64,000 bases of DNA from Macrothele yani (GCA_039090855.1 CM077006.1:45765336-45829335); one strand, 5' to 3'; positions 10,656-21,926 are shown, counted from the first letter of the stretch. Notes: generated by a model from the letters alone, not told the origin. Made by a program: numbers and translations.

Positions 10656-11170
10656 ACATAAGTGTCTTAATTTCTTAATGATACGATATTAAAAATACTT
10701 TTGTCTACAGTAATTACTCAACTTGAGGAGGTTAGCAACGCTACATGTATTTATGAAAAGCAACCTTATTGCTCTCAAATTGCATGTGTTCCTTGTGGCC
10801 ATCTTTCCGCAGCCACACTACGCTTCAACAGAACTTATAACAAAATACAAAATTTTCGATAAACTGACTCTTCGGTGGGATGATCTTCCGACGAAATGAA
10901 TTGTTAGGTGAAGTGTCCTTCGGTGAAATGTCTAATACCTTTCATCAAGTGTCCTTTCGGTGTCTTATACCTTTTTCTCCCATTCGTGTCTTGTGTCGGT
11001 GCTTATGACTTATGCCTTTCTATTAAGTGTCTCTTCGGTGAAATGTACTTTTCGATCAATGCATCTTTCACCAACGGTGAAATAAACGTTTCGATCAAGT
11101 GACCTTTTGGTGAAACGATAATTTTGGCAAAGTGATGCTCGGTTAATTGACCCTTCGGTTAAGTAATCGT

Positions 11171-11689
11171 CAAGCAAATGAACTACACCAGAGTTCGTCT
11201 TGGTCTAGCAATACCCTTCCTGCAGGAAAATATCGCACAACTCTGTCAATCTTGACGGAAGAGGACATCGACGCTGAAAAGCTCTCCCAGCATGTCCCTC
11301 AAATTTTATACAGAACTGAAATCAGGGGACTGAGGAGGCTACGGTAGGTGCTGGAAATACTCTTTGTGTTAATCAAAACACTCTTACAAGAATCTGGCAA
11401 GATGTGCGATGTATTGTCGCTCATTAGAGGTCATCATGCGCAGACGAGATGTGTAACATTGCAAGGTGCATTAGGTCTTCTACACTAGATATCATTTTAC
11501 ATTCCAGTGGTCCCAGATGTACATTCCACAAAGCAGTGGCGACCCTAAAAGTTCAGAAGTGGGTGGGATAAGTGTCCTACGGAGAGAGCCCAAATTCTAA
11601 AATGCTTGGCAAAACAATTTACCAAAAATTTTCGTTCATAAAGATTTTACCCGATTCTGATGTTGTTATCCTCAGTAGTAAAAGTTTTC
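11171..11689. other. No recognisable gene
   Basis: The sequence outside the motif array holds short open frames without family motifs. Confidence 0.45.
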
Positions 11690-12035
11690 AGGTAAATACT
11701 ATACATCATCATCAACCATTATCAATTCATCTGGATGAAGGTCTGCTCAATTTTTTTTTTTACAACGCATGCCGCAGTGACACGGAAAAGACTGTCTTGA
11801 GCCAGTCTTTTCCGTGTTACTCCGGCGTGCTTTCGAATTTTGGTCGTCTTCTGGATCTTTTCCTGTCCCTTGGTATCCAGTTAAAAATTTCGGTTGTCCA
11901 TCGGTGGACAATTTTTATATTAATATGTCCAGCAAATTTCCATTTTAGGGATTTTACTCTGATCACGATGTCTTCCTCTCTTGTCAGTTTTCTGATTCAA
12001 GAGTTTCTCTTATCTTTTCTGGTTACACCAGGTAT
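11690..12035 (-). mobile_element. RTE-type LINE, 3' fragment
   Basis: On the minus strand this matches the last ~110 codons and 3' tail of the RTE at 37048-40252, from the tail CATCATCATCAACCATTATC through the SWIRKMTRVEDIMIRVKSL region, with many substitutions and frameshifts. It has an internal ~40-bp inverted duplication, CGGAAAAGACTG against CAGTCTTTTCCG (11785-11818). It is an old, 5'-truncated copy. Confidence 0.75.
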
Positions 12036-12191
12036 AGAATTTTTTCAATGTAGTAGTGGGAGCCATGGATACAAACCTCCAAGTCACCATATATTCGCAA
12101 TTTTAGCTTACTTACGTCATTTTCTGTTTCTCTTTAATATTTGCTGTCATAAGGCTGTTTGTGAGTTTTAGTTTCTAACGTGAGAAAAAAT

Positions 12192-12770
12192 ATATCATCA
12201 CCAACATTGTCAACCATTATAAATACACTGCTGGATGAAGGTCTCCCTAAGTTTCTTCCACAACGGTCTGTCTTGGGCCAGTCTCCTCTATGTCACTCGC
12301 GCACGCTTCCGAATTTCATCCACCCATTTCCCACGTGGTCTTCTTTTGGTTCTTTCCCTGTTTCTTAGAATCCAGTCTAAAATTTTGGTTGTTCATCGGT
12401 GATCCGTTCTCCTGGCAATATGTCCAGCTCATTTCCATTTCAGGGATTTGCTTCCACTCTTGTCGATGTCTTCCACTCTTGTCATTTTCCTTATACAGGA
12501 GTTCCTCTTCTTGTCTTTCTTGTTTACACCAAGCCAACAGCTTTCATCTCTCCAGGCTAACTTCCAGTTGTCGGCAGTCTTTGTATATCTTTTTCAGTTA
12601 AGGTCCACGTCTTTACGCCGCATGCCTTGGCCAGGTACAGTCCAGCTGCCGGGGACCAAGGGCCAAGTTTTCAGTTGTGGAGTCATTGGGGGGGGGGCAT
12701 AACTCACACGCTGGCCAAGCGAGTTGGCGATTGTTGGGCAGCACTCCCTCTAATCCCGGAGGTATGTATG
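12192..12770 (-). mobile_element. RTE-type LINE, internally deleted copy
   Basis: From 12196 to ~12625 this follows the 3' end of the RTE family in order. At ~12626 it jumps directly to the family's extreme 5' part: GCCTTGGCCAGGTACA, CAGCTGCCGGGGACC, and the GCTGGCCAAGCG leader that lies at 39961-40090 in the full copy. About 2.4 kb of coding sequence is missing. Both termini are retained, which is unlike ordinary 5' truncation. Confidence 0.8.
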
Positions 12771-13847
12771 CCATTTTAAAATGTAATTACGAAAATTATG
12801 TCTTTCTAATACAGTCTTAGGATTCTATCAGAGGCCTTTTTTTCGTTTCACAGAACCGTGCCACACAATAAATTTAACAAAAAATATTCATTTTGTAAAA
12901 CAAAATTTCTCTGAATTTGAAAAATTCACATAGGCCTTCGTTTATCCAAGTCCCCCATATCTTAAATCATATCATTCTTCATGTGTTCTGCTTAAATATT
13001 TGGGAGAATGAGGAGGACAGGGATGGGGGTTAAAGGGAGAGGGGGGGGGGCTTAAATAAAAGTTGTGTGGACTGGAAGCCGACCGTAGCCCACCTGCAGC
13101 TTTGCGCCTGCCACAAAGTATGGAAATGATTGGATTATGATCAAAAGGCATGTCGGATTCATCGTTTCACGAGGCTCTCGCGACAAAAATATTCGTAATA
13201 TTTCGGCCGGAGTGTGTGTGTAATTTGTGAGAGAGCACACTGGTTCCAACGTATCATAAAAAAGAAAGAAAGAATGAAACGCTGATACTAAGTGGTAGGG
13301 CATTGTCCCCAATCTTCGTCGTTTGGCAGCTGAAGTAGGAGACACCGTTTTCTAAAGCCTGTGCTGGGAAAGAATTCGCGCTGTTAAAAGAAACAGCCAG
13401 GAAATCTAACTTCTCAACCTTCTTGTGTCCAAGCGATAGATCGAAAAGCGGAAATGTTGCGGAAAAATAAAAGTTACGAATTAAGGAAACTAAAAGGGCG
13501 CAAAACTTACTTACAGCTTCGAATAAACTTAAAACAAATAACAGGTAATTTGAAAGTGAGCTCGAAACCAAAATAGAACTTTTAAGAAAAGAAAGTACGT
13601 AGATATTAAAGTGAAAAATGGCCTGAAGATAGTTTAAAAAGAGCGAAAAGGCATTTGTCCATTCCAACGAGCAAGTTTAGGTAAAGAAAGTGAAAATAAT
13701 AAACGACGAATGACAGGATTCTTGAGCTGTAACAAGACGAAAATAAGAATAAAGTTAGTGACCTTTTATTTGTACATTTTGTAGCATTTTTTTTTTGGAC
13801 AGTTTGTGCGAAGTTATTATTTTGCTGCTAGTAATGTTTTAAATAAT
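12771..13847. other. No recognisable gene; G-runs
   Basis: Contains runs of 9-10 G near 12690 and 13050 and AT-rich stretches. Open frames of up to about 137 codons on the minus strand (13254-13667) show no recognisable motif and no splice or codon support. Confidence 0.45.
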
Positions 13848-14043
13848 CACACCAGACAAAAAATTAGTTGCCCCTGTCAGAACTTACCTAATAACAGGTG
13901 ACCGCGCCTCTTGCCTAAATAACAGCATGTCGGTGTGGTAGAGACTCCACGAGGTTGTGGGTGTACTGAACACCGATTTGCATCCACTCGTGCGTCAATT
14001 GGTCCCGAAGTTCCGCTAGAGTACGTTTAGGCGTTTCACATTC

Positions 14044-14671
14044 TGTTCCAAAGGATTATAATGAATAAAGCTTCCTTCAATTATAATGAATACAACTTCT
14101 TCTACTACTAATAAGCTTCTTCTAATGCTTGTTGTTTGTTAATTATATTATGAATAAACTTTCCTGCTAGTAATGTAGTAATAATAATGAACAAGTTTTT
14201 AACTGCTAGTAATGTTTTAGTAGTAATTAAGATGAATAAAGTCTTATGCTGGTTGTTAATAATAACAACTAACGAAATAAACCTAACAGCCAGACAGAGG
14301 TCTGACAGTACTATGAACTGAGAAAAACGTACTTACTAAGGCAATCTTTTATTAGGCAAACTTCTATTATTTATCCACACTCATTTCATCGGTCACACAA
14401 CTACTCGATATCTGGCTCTCACATATAACGAAGTTCTCCCTACGCACATCAACAAAAAACTCTCTCGCACATAAACAAACGCTCTCCCTACGTATCGTTG
14501 AACGCGCCTATTTATACTGGCTACCACCACGTCATGACTTACACTCATTGCCAGATCTCATTCAGCGGGAGAAATAACATCTCGTTCAGTAAGAAGATAA
14601 TTTACATAGTAAAATAAAATAACCAGAGATAGTAAAAATCAAAAGGAAAGTGAATCTAGAGTATACGTTAC
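14044..14671 (-). mobile_element. LTR of an LTR retrotransposon (probable solo LTR)
   Basis: Read on the minus strand it starts TGTAACGTATACTCTAGATT and carries a TATA box with context CCAGTATAAATAGGCGCG. It ends in AT-rich sequence near GGAACA. A second, similar LTR lies at 50666-51371. No coding part flanks either, so both look like solo LTRs. It breaks the transposase frame of the Tc1 element around it just after the codons for DDV. Confidence 0.7.
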
Positions 14672-14974
14672 ATCATCCCACAGGTTTTCGATAGGACTGG
14701 GGGTTTGCAGGGCCGGTCGAGGTCAGACCATGTTGCTGATTGTACGTCGTGCCACTTACAGTTTTAGCCCTGTGCTCACGGTAATTGTCATCTTGGAAGA
14801 CAGGAGTGGCAATGTGATGCTGCTCCTGGAGATTTAGGGCGAAGGGAAACACTTCGTCATTCAGAATGCGGAGGTAAGCATGCAAGTTCATCATCACTGC
14901 AAAGAAAGGGCCCATTTCGTGGTACGAAAAACATCCCCAAAACATCACACAACCCCCTCTAGCTTAAACAAAAC

Positions 14975-16012
14975 CTTTTTTTTTTCACCCTTTCCAACCG
15001 TAGGTTGAAAAAGCGTATATGCTCCAGCTTTGTCCGACTCTCCGTCCGCACGATAACTCACGTAAAAATTATTCGATTTCGATGAAATTTTACTATGTGG
15101 TAGGGGACCATCTGGGGACTAACCTTATTGAAAATGTACGAAATGGGGTCAAAGGTCACGACATAGGAGTGGGATCCATTCCATAGCCCTTATGCGTCAT
15201 AACTTGCGTAAAAATGTTTCGATTTCGATCAAATTTCAGTATGTCGTAGGGGGCCACTGGGGACGAACCCTATTGAAAATGGACGAAATGGGGTCAAAGT
15301 TCACGACATAGGAGCGGGATCCATTCCATAGCCCTTATAGTTCACAACTTGCGTAAAAATGTTTCGATTTCGGTGAAATTTTCCTATGTGGTAGGGGACC
15401 ACCGTGGAATGAATTCTATTAAAAATGGACGAAATGGGGTCAAACAAAGATCAGGACATAGGAGTGGGATCCATTCCATTTCCCTTAAGCGTCATAACTT
15501 GCGTAAAAATGTTTCGATTTCGATCAAATTTTAGTATGTGATAGGAGGCCACCTGGGGTCACATTTTATTGAAAATGGACGAAATGGTGTCAAAGATCAG
15601 GGCAAAGGAGCGGGATCCATTCCATAGCCCTTATTCGTCATAACGTGCGTAAAAATACTTCGATTGCGACAAAACTTTATCATGTTGTTCCAGAGGTACA
15701 CTGAACAGGTTCTGTTGAATATCTTTGAAATGGGATCGAAGGTCAGGACACAGGAGCGAGATTTATTCCACAGCCATTATCCTCATAACTTGACTAAAAC
15801 TGTGTCGATTGCGACAAATCTTTATCACGTTGTTCCGGAGGTATACTGAATCGGTTATGTATAATACTGTATCATCGAAATGGGGTCAAAGGTCAAGACA
15901 CAGGAGCGATATTTATTTCACAGCCATTATCCTCATAACTTGAGTAGTGATTTCCGGCATGTTGGAAAGCGTATCATAATCAATGCATTGCATGATTTTA
16001 CTAACTTGCTTT
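14975..16012. repeat. Element built of ~147-bp tandem units (six)
   Basis: Units carry ACTTGCGTAAAAATGTTTCG, then ATTGAAAATGGACGAAATGG, GGTCAAAGGTCA and GGGATCCATTCCATAGCC. Spacing of the GCGTAAAAAT block is 145, 150 and 146 bp at 15206, 15351, 15501 and 15647, with two more diverged units after that. Left edge: CTTTCCAACCGTAGGTTG. Right edge: ATGTTGGAAAGCGTATCATA. The same edges and unit occur at 31680-32130 with only about three units. Confidence 0.85.
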
Positions 16013-16014
16013 TT

Positions 16015-16237
16015 CTTTTTTTGATTGAGGGTTTAACGACCACCATGGGCAACTCAATGGGCTATAAAGCAGTCGCCCGTTCCTAATTTAAGGCCACTGA
16101 CTCCAGGGAAGCGAGAGAGCCAGTGCCATAAGACAAACGACAAACACAACATACATGCCTCACTGGGATTCGAACCCGGACTCCTTTCGGACGAATGATC
16201 AGAAGCCATCGCATAGACCACCGCGCCATCGGAGCAG
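16015..16237 (-). mobile_element. tRNA-derived SINE
   Basis: Nearly full-length minus-strand copy with A-box-like and B-box (GGGTTCGAATCCC type) regions, the family body, and an A-rich tail at the left. It lies at the breakpoint of the Tc1 transposase, next to the tandem-repeat element. Confidence 0.85.
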
Positions 16238-17199
16238 CAACAACACACCTTCGACGCAATCAGGAATAAATGCTTCATTGGGCTTGCGATGCACTCGTCC
16301 CTAACCATCATTGAAGTACAAACAAAAACGAGACTCATTTCCAATCGTCCCCAGTAAAGTTTTTGCTGCCTCTGAACCCATTGATAGCGTGCGACTTTAT
16401 GACTTGCTATTAAAAAGGCCTCTTCCGCGGTACTCTGCTCCAGATGTCCATCGCTTCGCAATGTCCTTTCGGAAATTGGTTGGAGTGAACTTTCATTGAT
16501 TGTTTGGAGCAATTGTTGCCTGGCTTGAAACCGATTTGCAGTTACTAGGCGTGAAACATGGCGGCGGTCTCTGTTGGTGAGAATCGTTTTCTGGCCACAG
16601 TTACGTTGCCGTTTTTCAGTTGACTACGAACTATACCACTGTTTGTAGACCCGCTGCCCAGTACGCTTTGACACACGAACAAACTGGGCGACTTCATTCA
16701 CTTTGTGTCCGTGGGAACGGCCAAACGCGGTGGCTCTTTTTTGCCACTCAGTAACGTCTGTCTTACGACCCATATTGCAGACTAAATTCAACACACACGT
16801 AGCTCTTCACCACTGCATGAGACAGAAATGATCCTGTGGACCACGTCAGTGCTATTTATCTCCCAACAATGCTATCGTGGCGCCCTCTGTGCAACCGGTA
16901 ACTTCCTACTGCCATTTCTGTTAGGGGGTAACTAGTCTTTTGTCCGATGTGCTTAATTCTTATCTATCACTTGTATACAAACTATTAATCTCAAAACCAT
17001 AACCAGTGGTAGAATTTTGAAATAAACTTCATGCGGACTAATGTGAAAGGAAGAATCAAAGAGTAAAGGCAACATACCCTTTTAGTACCGGTAACTCTGA
17101 TCAAATGAATATAATGGTTATCTCACTTCTCTATATAGTCCCCCTGCAGGTCGATGCACTTCTTGTATCGTTCCACTAACTTAATTATTTTTTCAAGGA

Positions 17200-17385
17200 A
17201 TGAAGACGCTAGTGGAACTATACAAGGAGTGCATCGACCTGCAGTGAAGAAGCTAGTGGAACGATACAAGAAGTGCATCGACGTTGCAGTGAAGAAGCTA
17301 GTAGAACGATACAAGAAGTGCATCGACGTTGCAGTGAAGAAGCTAGGGGAACGATATAAGAAATGCATCGACCTGCAGGGGAACT
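17200..17385 (+). repeat. 45-bp coding tandem repeat from a mariner C-terminus
   Basis: Units start at 17241, 17286 and 17331, exactly 45 bp apart, preceded by a degenerate unit from about 17200. Each encodes VKKLVERYKKCIDVA, with variants. The array keeps one open frame and ends in KCIDLQGN, the usual mariner C-terminal segment. The orientation is opposite to the mariner relic beside it. Confidence 0.9.
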
Positions 17386-17439
17386 AACCGCAGCAAATTG
17401 TGCAGAAGTGAGATAACCGTTATGTTCATTTTTTCAGAG

Positions 17440-18524
17440 TTTACCCCTGAGCAAATGAACATAATTGGTTATATCATTTTTCCACATAGTCCCCTTGCAG
17501 GTTGATACACTTCTTGTATCGTTCCACTAGATTCTTCATTCCTTAGGAAAAGAAGCTTTTCGGCTGTTCCCGAATCCGGGTCTGCACCTCTATCTTAACC
17601 TCATCATCAGAGGTGAACTTGCGACCGCGTAGAACCTCTTTAAGTGGACAGAAGACATGATAATCGCATGGCACCAGATCAGAGCTGTAAGTGGTCGGAC
17701 GGGAAGACGTTCAAACCGCGCTTGCTGCATTGCCTCCACCTTTGCGGCTGCTACATTGGAAAGTTCATTGTCGTAGTGCAACAAGACTGTTTTGACAGCA
17801 TTCTTTTGCTTCGAATTGCAGGTTTCAGTTTCTCTCTAAGCATAGCACAGTACGTTTCACAGGTCACTGTTTGTCCGTGTTCTCGAAAATGAACCAGAAT
17901 AGGACCCTTCACATCCCAAAAGAAAGTCGGCCGGATTTTTCTTGGCGGAGGGCTGTCATCTGAATTTCTTCTTTACTAGAGAAGACACTTCACTGCATGC
18001 TTTATCTCTTGCTTTCCGCTTCGCAGTGATAAATCCATGTCTCGTCGCCGGTGACAATGTATTCCAAAACAGCCGGATCTTCTTCATAACATTTCAGGAA
18101 TTGGGTTGCAACCTCCACGCGCGGTTACGTATGAAGATCAGTAAGCTGTTTGGGTAGCCATCTTGCGCAAACTTTACGGTACTCCAAGTCATCACGCGCA
18201 TGTGAAGATCCATAGCTGATATCCAAATGTGCGGCAACAGCGAGCAATGTAATCTGTCGGTCTTTTCTGATCAAGCCATTCGCCCTGTCGATTTGGGCTT
18301 GTGTGCATGATGTTGATGGCCGACCAGTTCGAGCTTCATAGGTTCAGCTCTTGCGTTCCCACTTTAAACCTTTCTACCCATTCATAAACTTTTCGTTGAG
18401 TCACACTTCGGAGCAGAGCCAACATCCTTCGATGAATTTCAGCAGGTTTCACTCTCTCTGCCCAAAGAAACCTCACTACGGCGCGTTGTTCAACAATAGT
18501 GTAATCCCGCAGCGAAGTGTCCAT
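17440..18524 (-). pseudogene. mariner-type transposase relic
   Basis: The start is MDTSLRDYTIVEQRAVVRFL, with a helix-turn-helix region and RKVYEWVERFKVG. Further on WDVKGPILVHF and LLHYDNELSN correspond to blocks around the catalytic Asp residues of the D,D34D family. The tail again reads toward ERYKKCIDLQG. Stops and frameshifts begin about 60 codons in. An ancestral length near 345-350 residues fits the family. Confidence 0.75.
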
Positions 18525-18739
18525 GTTTATTTTACCTTGGCTTCAACCAGACTAACGGCAGCGCGCTGCGCTGCGAGTGTTCGAACTATCCATAAGATAT
18601 TACGAACGTGTTGTATTGCGTCAACTTCTATCCGTTGCCGTTACCGCTTGCTCAAATTGCCTTTTTGATTTACCTACGTAGTTTATTTAGGTGCAGACCA
18701 CCAGAAGTGCTTATATTCCAATATGGAAGACGGCACGTG

Positions 18740-18960
18740 TCATCGTGTACATTAGGCAGATGAGATCGTCGAGCATCAGTTAGCGTTCGACTGAAGGTCG
18801 GAATGGGCAAAATGAGTGATCCGGGTGATTTTGAACGTGGCATGATAGTTGGCACCAGGCATGCCTATTCGTTCATCTCCGAAACACCCGCTTTCCTGGG
18901 CTTTTCACGAGGGACGTCGCCAAGAAGATGCAAAGGTGGGCTACCGCCCATCCATGAAAA
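18740..18960 (+). pseudogene. Tc1-type transposase, 5' fragment
   Basis: The leader AGCGTTCGACTGAAGGTC is followed by ATG at 18803 and MGKMSDPGDFERGMIVGTRH, the N-terminus of a Tc1 lineage. It then loses similarity near FSRGT. The same leader and start occur at 53985-54070, so the two fragments come from one family. Confidence 0.65.
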
Positions 18961-19235
18961 TTTTTCTTGCTTACCCTGCCGCCCACCCACTTCAAAACGT
19001 GCCGTTTTTCAATTTTTTTAACATTAAAATATAATCTGGACTTTGCCAAGTAATAATGAGGCTCATGTTTTTCGTCGTGTAGCGTTACGTATTTTCCTCT
19101 GGGAAGTGCGTTGTTTACTTCTCCCTAGAAAGGCTATGAAAATAGCAACCGAAGGCCATGAGAATTCAGTTGTTCCGCACTCTTCCAAATCCTTAGTTTA
19201 AACCTCTTTTCATGCTAATAATGCCAAAGGTGAAT

Positions 19236-19562
19236 AGGAGGGTGGATAGGAATTCAATGAGAGTGGTCATTACCAATTCCTCTTGTGTTTGTTTGTGATA
19301 CTAAAGGGGGATTTCAACCCTGAAAGTGGAGTCTAAAGCTATACCAGTGCTCTTAAGCCTGCTCAGGGTCAGCGAGGAAGCGGGAACTGGATGAAGATTG
19401 CTTTGAAGGAGAGGAGTGCAAGACAATATCGCTGTCTTGAAGGAAGAAGTTAAAAGGAGGGTGGATAGGAATTCACTGAGCGTGGTCATTACCAATTGCA
19501 CTGCTGTTTGTGCTAGAAACAAACAGCAGAGCAATTGGTAATGACCATTCTCGGTGAATCTA
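19236..19562. repeat. Direct repeat pair plus ~80-nt hairpin
   Basis: AGGAGGGTGGATAGGAATTC through TTACCAATTSC recurs at 19236 and 19454, and a third copy follows at once in inverted orientation (19518-19556). The second and third copies form a hairpin of about 39 bp with four mismatches and a ~6-nt loop (19474-19556). Confidence 0.75.
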
Positions 19563-20590
19563 CGTGTCGCGACGTTAACATTTGATTTAGGTAAACAAAT
19601 AAAACATTTTTCTTCAAAGAAATTGTTCACAGTACTATTTCCAAAAGCAAAATTGCGGACTTTCAAAAAGCGATTAAGACAATGCATTCAAAGCCAACGC
19701 TCCAGATGGGCCAGTATACGCCGGTACTGCATATCGACACTTCTTTTGTCCTAGTATTCCATACCGGCATGAATTTTAGTAGTGGGAACTTCAGAAATTA
19801 CTTCTTTTTCGGGGAAGGGGGGCTGACTTCAGAGCGCGCACTCTTAAACATAAAAACCTTATGTGCTTCGTATTCCTGAGGAATAGCTTTGTGGGAGCTG
19901 TAGAGAGCAGGGGAGTGATATGCACGCGATCTAAAAGTTCAAAGGATGGAAATGAAGCTCTAGGGAAAAAATTAATCCCTCCCCACTAACGCGATCAATC
20001 TAACCGTTACGCACACCAGGCAAAGGCTCGCGGAATCGAGCATTCGTCTTGTCTTCTTCGTCACAGCGCGAAGCTATCCGCTTACGGTAAGATCACTTAC
20101 TTGGCATCTGTTCGAGGAACAGGTAATCCTAAAGGTCGTAAGCTTGTAATCCTGCTTAAATTAACGTTCTTCTGTTAACAAATAATCCAGTGTTGCACAA
20201 CAGGAAACACAAACACCATTTCTTGTAGCTAACTATTTAATTACAAACACGACCACAAACACATAATTCCATTATTCTAAGACATTGTCAATGACACACA
20301 TCTTTTATGTTTCATCTTGCTACCTGCTTCGGCTCCACTCTCTCCGCCGCGCTGCTGCCATCTACCGAGAGATTCGAGAAATAGTTCAGTCTGAAACTCT
20401 ACAGAAGCTACCCATAGCTCATGATCACATCTTGCCAAAGCTTCAGATCATTCCACTAAAGATGTCTGTAATTTTTTTTATATCATAAATTTAACATATT
20501 CAGTTTGAAGAGCTTGTCCATAGAATGAAGACTTTGGAGTAATAGATTAAATACAAATTTTTATTTAGCAGCAATCAGTATAAACTTTTT
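19563..20590. other. No recognisable gene
   Basis: No family motif, splice-bounded exon or clear repeat was seen. Confidence 0.45.
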
Positions 20591-20597
20591 CCACTTT

Positions 20598-20965
20598 GGC
20601 CTTTTTTTTTTTTTTTTTTTTTTTTTTCGAGGGTGGTGAGGTTGCTGCTAATTTAAGACTGAATATTCATTCTGATTGCGGAGATTCTAATTGCCCGACT
20701 TTCTACTTCATGAAAGTCCCTATTGGAAGGGGCTTTCATGAAGTAGAAGCCTTCTCGGCTCGGGACCTTAAAGTTCTGGGGTCAAGTCCAGCTGAAACAC
20801 TAATTATTAGCCAAGGTTCGGAAGTCTTATTGATCCGTTGGTCCCGGGGTAGAGACTCCTCATTATAAGTCCTCGGTGTAGCATAAGTAGTGCCCGCTGG
20901 ATCCACAAACCAACCACCTGAAATTGACCGCCATCTTTTCTGATTTAGTGCAGTAGTATTTATTT
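20598..20965 (-). repeat. Possible retroposed repeat with poly-T edge and hairpin
   Basis: A run of about 27 T sits at 20601-20627. A hairpin with arms CTACTTCATGAAAGTCCC and GGGCTTTCATGAAGTAG lies at 20702-20746. On the minus strand 20880-20905 reads GGGCACTACTTATGCTACAC, which recurs at the end of the window (63980-63999). It is probably a SINE-like family, but I could not define its body. Confidence 0.4.
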
Positions 20966-21926
20966 TACGGAAAATTTGAAAATGACAATCCGTTTTTTTT
21001 TGGTGTAAATATGACAAGGCTGGTAAGTCAGATAATATCCTCAAACTTCTTGAGTATTATACGGAATTGTCAATCGCATTTTCAAACAAAGGATTTTTCT
21101 TCAAGGAATGTTTTTCCTTTTATTCAGTTTTCGAGATTTTCTGGCAAAGGTATCTTTTCCGGATGAGTTTTTCTAAATATGAGCATACCGGCACTTCAGA
21201 ATTTTCATTTCAAGCACTGTTCAAAGCAAGAAAAAAGCTGAAGGCGACATTCTACCAACACTTACTGTAAATCTTACACCACTTTAGACTAGTCAGGTCA
21301 TGTTACCTTGTTTATTTAGCGGTAGCGTAACTGGTTAGATCCATACATATGTGTGTGTATCGATGGGAGCGGAGGGGAGGGGGCGGGGTTGTCGATCGTG
21401 CCTTTGTGACTGTGACCGGTAGTAAAAAAGGCATTATTTAAAGTTACCATCAAACATTTGTCCCAGTATAAAGAACACTCGCCCACCCGTAGCCTCCCTG
21501 ATGCCGAAGTTCCTGGGACGTGCCTGCTTTTCACTCACAACCGCATGAAGGGCTTACCCGTAAAGTAAGGATGTAGAGAGTGGAAACAGACGCAGAAGCC
21601 TGTGGAAACTGCTCCCATAGAACGTGGCGCTCTCATCGACCTACAACAGAAGCAAATTGTGACGTGACCCCATCCAGTCGGCAGCGGTTGCTATGGCAAC
21701 CCCAACCTAGTGCTGGGGTGGTGAGGAGCAGCTGTTCTGTGCCACCCTTCCGTTGATTCCCCACTCCCCACGATGTCCTCAACTCCTGTCCCGATCTGAG
21801 TCAAGTGAGGCATCGGAAAGATGACAATAGTGAAATATCCATAGATATCGAAACCAAAAACGTGGAAATCGAAACAGATGACAATGGAATACAAATCAGA
21901 ATTGAAAGTAAAGCCGAGTCACAGCT
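20966..21926. other. No recognisable gene
   Basis: No family motif was seen; there is a short G-rich stretch near 21370. Confidence 0.45.

Larger units (their letters stand above)
7965..11170. mobile_element. Composite element with inverted terminal motif arrays
   Basis: At 7990-8051 and 9413-9660 the sequence is a run of short motifs: GTCCGAGTGGGCAAGTGTCC types first, then repeated CTTTACCGAAAATCAG and TTCACCGAAA. The opposite orientation, TTCGGTGAA types, fills 10870-11170. The left array includes a 62-bp direct duplication (9443 and 9505). Inverted subterminal arrays around a non-coding centre (9661-10870) suggest a non-autonomous DNA transposon, but its family is unknown and its outer edges are estimates. 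The hAT element at 8052-9412 is inserted within the left array. Confidence 0.5.
13870..16773 (-). pseudogene. Tc1-type transposase, split into three parts
   Basis: The N-terminal part starts at ATG (16773-16771) with MGRKTDVTEWQKRATAFGRS, a helix-turn-helix typical of the family, and runs to RKPNEAFIPDCVEG. The middle part reads VMFWGCFSYHEMGPFF, then ATPVFQDDN, the second catalytic Asp block, and reaches the Glu region next to the LTR insertion. The C-terminal part resumes with KRLNVNLRNFGTN. The N-terminal piece has frameshifts. The gene cannot be functional. Confidence 0.75.
13848..16951 (-). mobile_element. Tc1-type element carrying three insertions
   Basis: The ends match as inverted repeats: CACACCAGACAAAAAATTAG at left, and CACATCGGACAAAAGACTAG read inward at right. 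Transposase pieces occur in the right order on the minus strand: N-terminus 16773-16243, middle 14965-14672, C-terminus 14040-13870. They are separated by a SINE (16015-16237), a tandem-repeat element (14975-16012) and an LTR (14044-14671). Without the insertions the element is about 1.25 kb, a normal Tc1 size. Confidence 0.8.
17082..18640 (-). mobile_element. mariner-type element with rearranged 3' end
   Basis: A mariner transposase relic occupies 17440-18524. Its 3' end region is present in minus, plus and minus orientation in succession (17082-17200, 17200-17430, 17440 on), all sharing the GTTATCTCACTT-type and ATAGTCCCCCTGCAGG blocks. Terminal repeats could not be fixed. Confidence 0.6.

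Noticed and set aside
13254..13667. 137-codon minus-strand open frame
   Set aside because: No known motif, low-complexity hydrophobic composition, and no splice or start context.
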